From Microbispora sp. ZYX-F-249 (GTDB lineage Bacteria; Actinomycetota; Actinomycetes; Streptosporangiales; Streptosporangiaceae): 64,000 nucleotides of DNA. Numbering within the stretch: position 1 is the stretch's first letter; every line of letters starts with the position of its first letter. This document shows positions 62,122 to 64,000 of this stretch, one piece after another. Position numbers and translations under genes: made by a program. The stretch lies in assembly GCF_039649665.1 (NCBI RefSeq), contig NZ_JBDJAW010000023.1, positions 62,001-126,000 on the forward strand, read 5' to 3'. The notes beneath the pieces are model-generated. The model saw nothing but the letters and a program-made list of their open reading frames with translations, ran no database searches and was not told the DNA's origin.

Positions 62122-63613
62122 CCTGCTCAGGACGCCCGCCGGTCGCAGGCTGACGCTGATCGCCGGCCCGTGGGACGCCCGCGAGGTCGACGGCGTCGTC
62201 CTCGTCGACGAGATGCGCGAGCTGGCCTCGGCCGCCCCCGGCGCGCTGGCGATCCTGTCCCGCCACGCAATGCGGTCGTGCGACGTGCTCGACGCGCTGC
62301 GCCTGGCCGGCCGCGGCCGCCTGGCCGGGATCGTGCTGCCCGGCCCGGCCGGCACGACGCCCGAGATCGTGGAGCTGGCCAGGCGGGAGGGGGTCGCCCT
62401 GCTCGCCGGCGCCTCCGACCACTCGCTGTCGGACGCAGTGCTCGGCCTCAGCGCGGCCGTACGCGCCGATCCCGGGCTGCTGCTGCGCCGTACGAGGGAG
62501 GCGATCGACGGGCTCGGCGCGATGGAGGGCGCGGGTGAGGACGACATCCTGCGCGCGGCGTCCGCCTCGGTCGGGGTCGCGTACGCGGTCGCCGACCTGG
62601 CCGACCCGGCGGCCAACGCGACCGTGATCCGGGTCGGCGGGCGGCCGGACGGCTACGTGTGCTGGGACGGTGAGGACCCCGCGGCGGCGATCGTCGCCCA
62701 GGTCGTCGCGACCACGCTCGGCCGGGTGCGGGCGGCCGCGCGGGAGGCGGAGGAGGCCCGCGAACGCGCGCTGCTGGCCCTGCTCGGCGCCAAGGACATC
62801 CGGGCCGCCGCCCGCCGCGCCCGCCACGAGGGCGTGCCCGTGGACGGCTGGCACGTCGCGGTCTTCCTGCGCGACCCCTCCGCCGACCGTGCCGCCGTCC
62901 GCTCTGCGGACCGTGCCGCCGTCCCCTCCGTCGGTGGGCGCGCCGAGGCCTTCCGCGCCCCGTCCGACGCGGCGTCGCGCGGCGCCGCAGTGGCCGATCC
63001 GGTGCTCCGCGAGGCGCGCCGGACCGCCGCGGCGCTGCCCGGGGCGGCCGGCCTGTCCGCGGCGCCGCTGGTCACGCGATGGCAGGACGGCGTGCTCGTG
63101 GTGCTCACCACCGACGAGCAGACGGCGCCGGGCGACCCGGACGCCCCGATCACGGGCATGGCCGTGGGCGTGGGCACCTGCCAGGAGGGCCCCGACGGGC
63201 TGCGCCGTACGGCCTCGCAGGCCCGTGCGGCCGCCGCCCGCGCCGCGGCCGGGGAGGTCGTCAGGTTCGACCGGCTCGGCGTCCAGGCGATCCTCGCGGA
63301 GCTGGCCGGCAGCGAGAGCGCGCTGGTCGCCGCCCGCGACATGCTCGCCCCGCTGGACCGCCTCGGGGCGCTCAGCGCGCACGCCGTGCCCACGCTCAAG
63401 GCATACCTGGACTGCTGGGGTTCCAGGACCCGGGCGGCCGAGCTGCTCAGCCTGCACCCCAACGCGGTGGCCCACCGGATCAGGCGCATCGCCGACGCCC
63501 TCGACGCCGACCTGTCCGATCCGCAGACCCGCTTCGCACTCCAGCTCGCCTGCCACGTGGTGCTCGGCCACGACTGTCTCCCGGGCACAACAACGCCGTT
63601 GTCGTCGTTGTGA
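62105..63613 (+). CDS. Second PucR-type helix-turn-helix regulator
   Basis: 502 aa from ATG 62105 (a GTG at 62093 is in frame). The N-terminus (VSDLLRTPAGRRLTLIAGP) is the PucR sensory module. The C-terminal HTH_30 reads LKAYLDCWGSRTRAAELLSLHPNAVAHRIRRI. Between them is a long linker with a duplicated ADRAAVRSADRAAVPS segment and a central helix rich in Glu/Ala/Arg. Overlap with dppF ties it to the transporter operon. An ACAACAACG/CGTCGTTGT inverted repeat overlaps its 3' end, before the next hydantoinase gene. Confidence 0.86.
   Translation: MRRVSDLLRTPAGRRLTLIAGPWDAREVDGVVLVDEMRELASAAPGALAILSRHAMRSCDVLDALRLAGRGRLAGIVLPGPAGTTPEIVELARREGVALLAGASDHSLSDAVLGLSAAVRADPGLLLRRTREAIDGLGAMEGAGEDDILRAASASVGVAYAVADLADPAANATVIRVGGRPDGYVCWDGEDPAAAIVAQVVATTLGRVRAAAREAEEARERALLALLGAKDIRAAARRARHEGVPVDGWHVAVFLRDPSADRAAVRSADRAAVPSVGGRAEAFRAPSDAASRGAAVADPVLREARRTAAALPGAAGLSAAPLVTRWQDGVLVVLTTDEQTAPGDPDAPITGMAVGVGTCQEGPDGLRRTASQARAAAARAAAGEVVRFDRLGVQAILAELAGSESALVAARDMLAPLDRLGALSAHAVPTLKAYLDCWGSRTRAAELLSLHPNAVAHRIRRIADALDADLSDPQTRFALQLACHVVLGHDCLPGTTTPLSSL
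63586..63612. promoter_or_regulatory. Inverted repeat before the second hydantoinase gene
   Basis: CACAACAACG (63586-63595) and CGTCGTTGTG (63603-63612), one mismatch, 7-bp spacer, at the 3' end of the PucR-type gene and about 45 nt before the next start. The ACAAC half-site recurs in the TTGT-N9-ACAA palindromes, but the orientation is inverted. Candidate operator, low certainty. Confidence 0.4.
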
Positions 63614-63656
63614 GGGCACATCGACGCCGCGCGCGGCCGGATCTACGTTGCCAGGC

Positions 63657-64000
63657 ATGACAACGGTCATCGGAGTGGACGTCGGCGGCACCTTCACCGA
63701 CCTCGTCCTGCACGACGCCGCGACCGGCGAGATCAGGGTCGCCAAACAGCCCACCACGCCGGCCGCGCCGGAGCGCGGGGTCCTCGCGGCGGTCGACGCG
63801 GCCGTGCCACGCGACCTGCTCGCCCGCTGCCGCCACTTCGTGCACGGCACCACCGTCGGCCTCAACGCGCTGCTCGAAAGACGCGGCGCGACCGTCGGCC
63901 TGATCACCACGGCCGGGTTCCGCGACGTGCTGGAGATCCGCCGGGGCGACCGCGACGACCCCTACGACCTGTTTTGGACCCCGCCGCCGCCGCTCGTGCC
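63657..64000 (+). CDS. Hydantoinase/oxoprolinase family protein, second copy, 3'-truncated by the window end
   Basis: The open frame from ATG 63657 runs to the window end (114 complete codons). It starts TTVIGVDVGGTFTDLVLHD, the HyuA phosphate-1 loop, and continues with FVHGTTVGLNALLERRGATVGLITTAGFRDVLEIRRGDRDDPYDLFW, the block that marks full-length HyuA/5-oxoprolinase alpha subunits. It is closer to classical HyuA than the DUF917-linked copy at 55305. A HyuB partner would be expected just beyond the window. Confidence 0.9.
   Translation, partial: MTTVIGVDVGGTFTDLVLHDAATGEIRVAKQPTTPAAPERGVLAAVDAAVPRDLLARCRHFVHGTTVGLNALLERRGATVGLITTAGFRDVLEIRRGDRDDPYDLFWTPPPPLV

Noticed and set aside
1-64000. 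CRISPR arrays, rRNA genes, IS elements or prophage genes
   Set aside because: No regularly spaced repeat-spacer array, rRNA sequence, transposase or phage structural gene was seen; the 53-bp and 365-bp repeats do not fit these classes.

Overview
The window is a 64-kb chromosomal segment of a high-GC actinomycete, most likely Streptosporangiales (genus not resolvable by eye). The evidence is very GC-rich third positions with frequent GTG and TTG starts, actinobacterial marker genes (adnAB, uvrD2, whiB7, mycoredoxin, the Rv3195-type metalloprotease, the UPF0182 membrane protein) and initiator tRNAs with a C1-U72 mismatch and encoded CCA. The gene order ATL/MGMT - adnA - adnB ... nudC - mycoredoxin - uvrD2 ... 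whiB7 - ABC1 kinase ... metalloprotease - PDZ/Lon-like - UPF0182 resembles, from memory, the Mycobacterium tuberculosis Rv3193c-Rv3204 neighbourhood, with additions.

Layout. 1-8.6 kb: the end of a hypothetical gene, a mycosin-like subtilase that has lost every catalytic residue, an alkyltransferase-like protein, a CDP-glycerol glycerophosphotransferase, lspA, a DUF6010 protein, and a divergent SDR/XRE-regulator pair. 8.65-15.16 kb: adnA-adnB, the two-subunit break-resecting helicase-nuclease. 15.2-16.1 kb: gene-free DNA made largely of two copies of a ~365-bp repeat. 16.2-22.6 kb: an extracytoplasmic copper module (cupredoxin-beta-propeller protein, cupredoxin-multicopper oxidase fusion, YcnI, CopC-CopD fusion). 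22.7-28.2 kb: a vibrioferrin-like NRPS-independent siderophore operon (ATP-grasp, two IucA/IucC synthetases, PLP decarboxylase) behind an IdeR/DtxR-type iron box. These last two blocks sit between adnAB and nudC and look like insertions into the conserved order.

28.3-48.2 kb is the conserved core: nudC, mycoredoxin, a secreted esterase, uvrD2, tesB, whiB7 with a WhiB7-type promoter, leader ORF and attenuator, an ABC1 kinase, an orphan E1/ThiF-like protein, a YgjP-like metallopeptidase, an endo/exonuclease-phosphatase, a Nudix hydrolase, the metalloprotease, a degenerate extended SDR, moaE, the PDZ/Lon-like protease and the UPF0182 protein. 48.2-51.0 kb carries two nearly identical initiator tRNA genes, each with its own promoter and terminator, flanking an LLM-oxidoreductase remnant and a divergent GlxA-regulator/proline-dehydrogenase pair.

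51.1-64.0 kb is a catabolic and uptake locus: a PucR-type regulator, a DadA-like FAD oxidoreductase, a DUF917 protein and a hydantoinase/oxoprolinase (translationally coupled), a complete Opp/Dpp-type ABC transporter, a second PucR-type regulator and a second hydantoinase cut by the window end. Three TTGT-N9-ACAA palindromes around the FAD oxidoreductase are candidate operators for this locus. The regulatory material (whiB7 leader, iron box, PucR-locus palindromes, 53-bp spaced repeats), the dead mycosin and the copper module are the least ordinary parts of the window.
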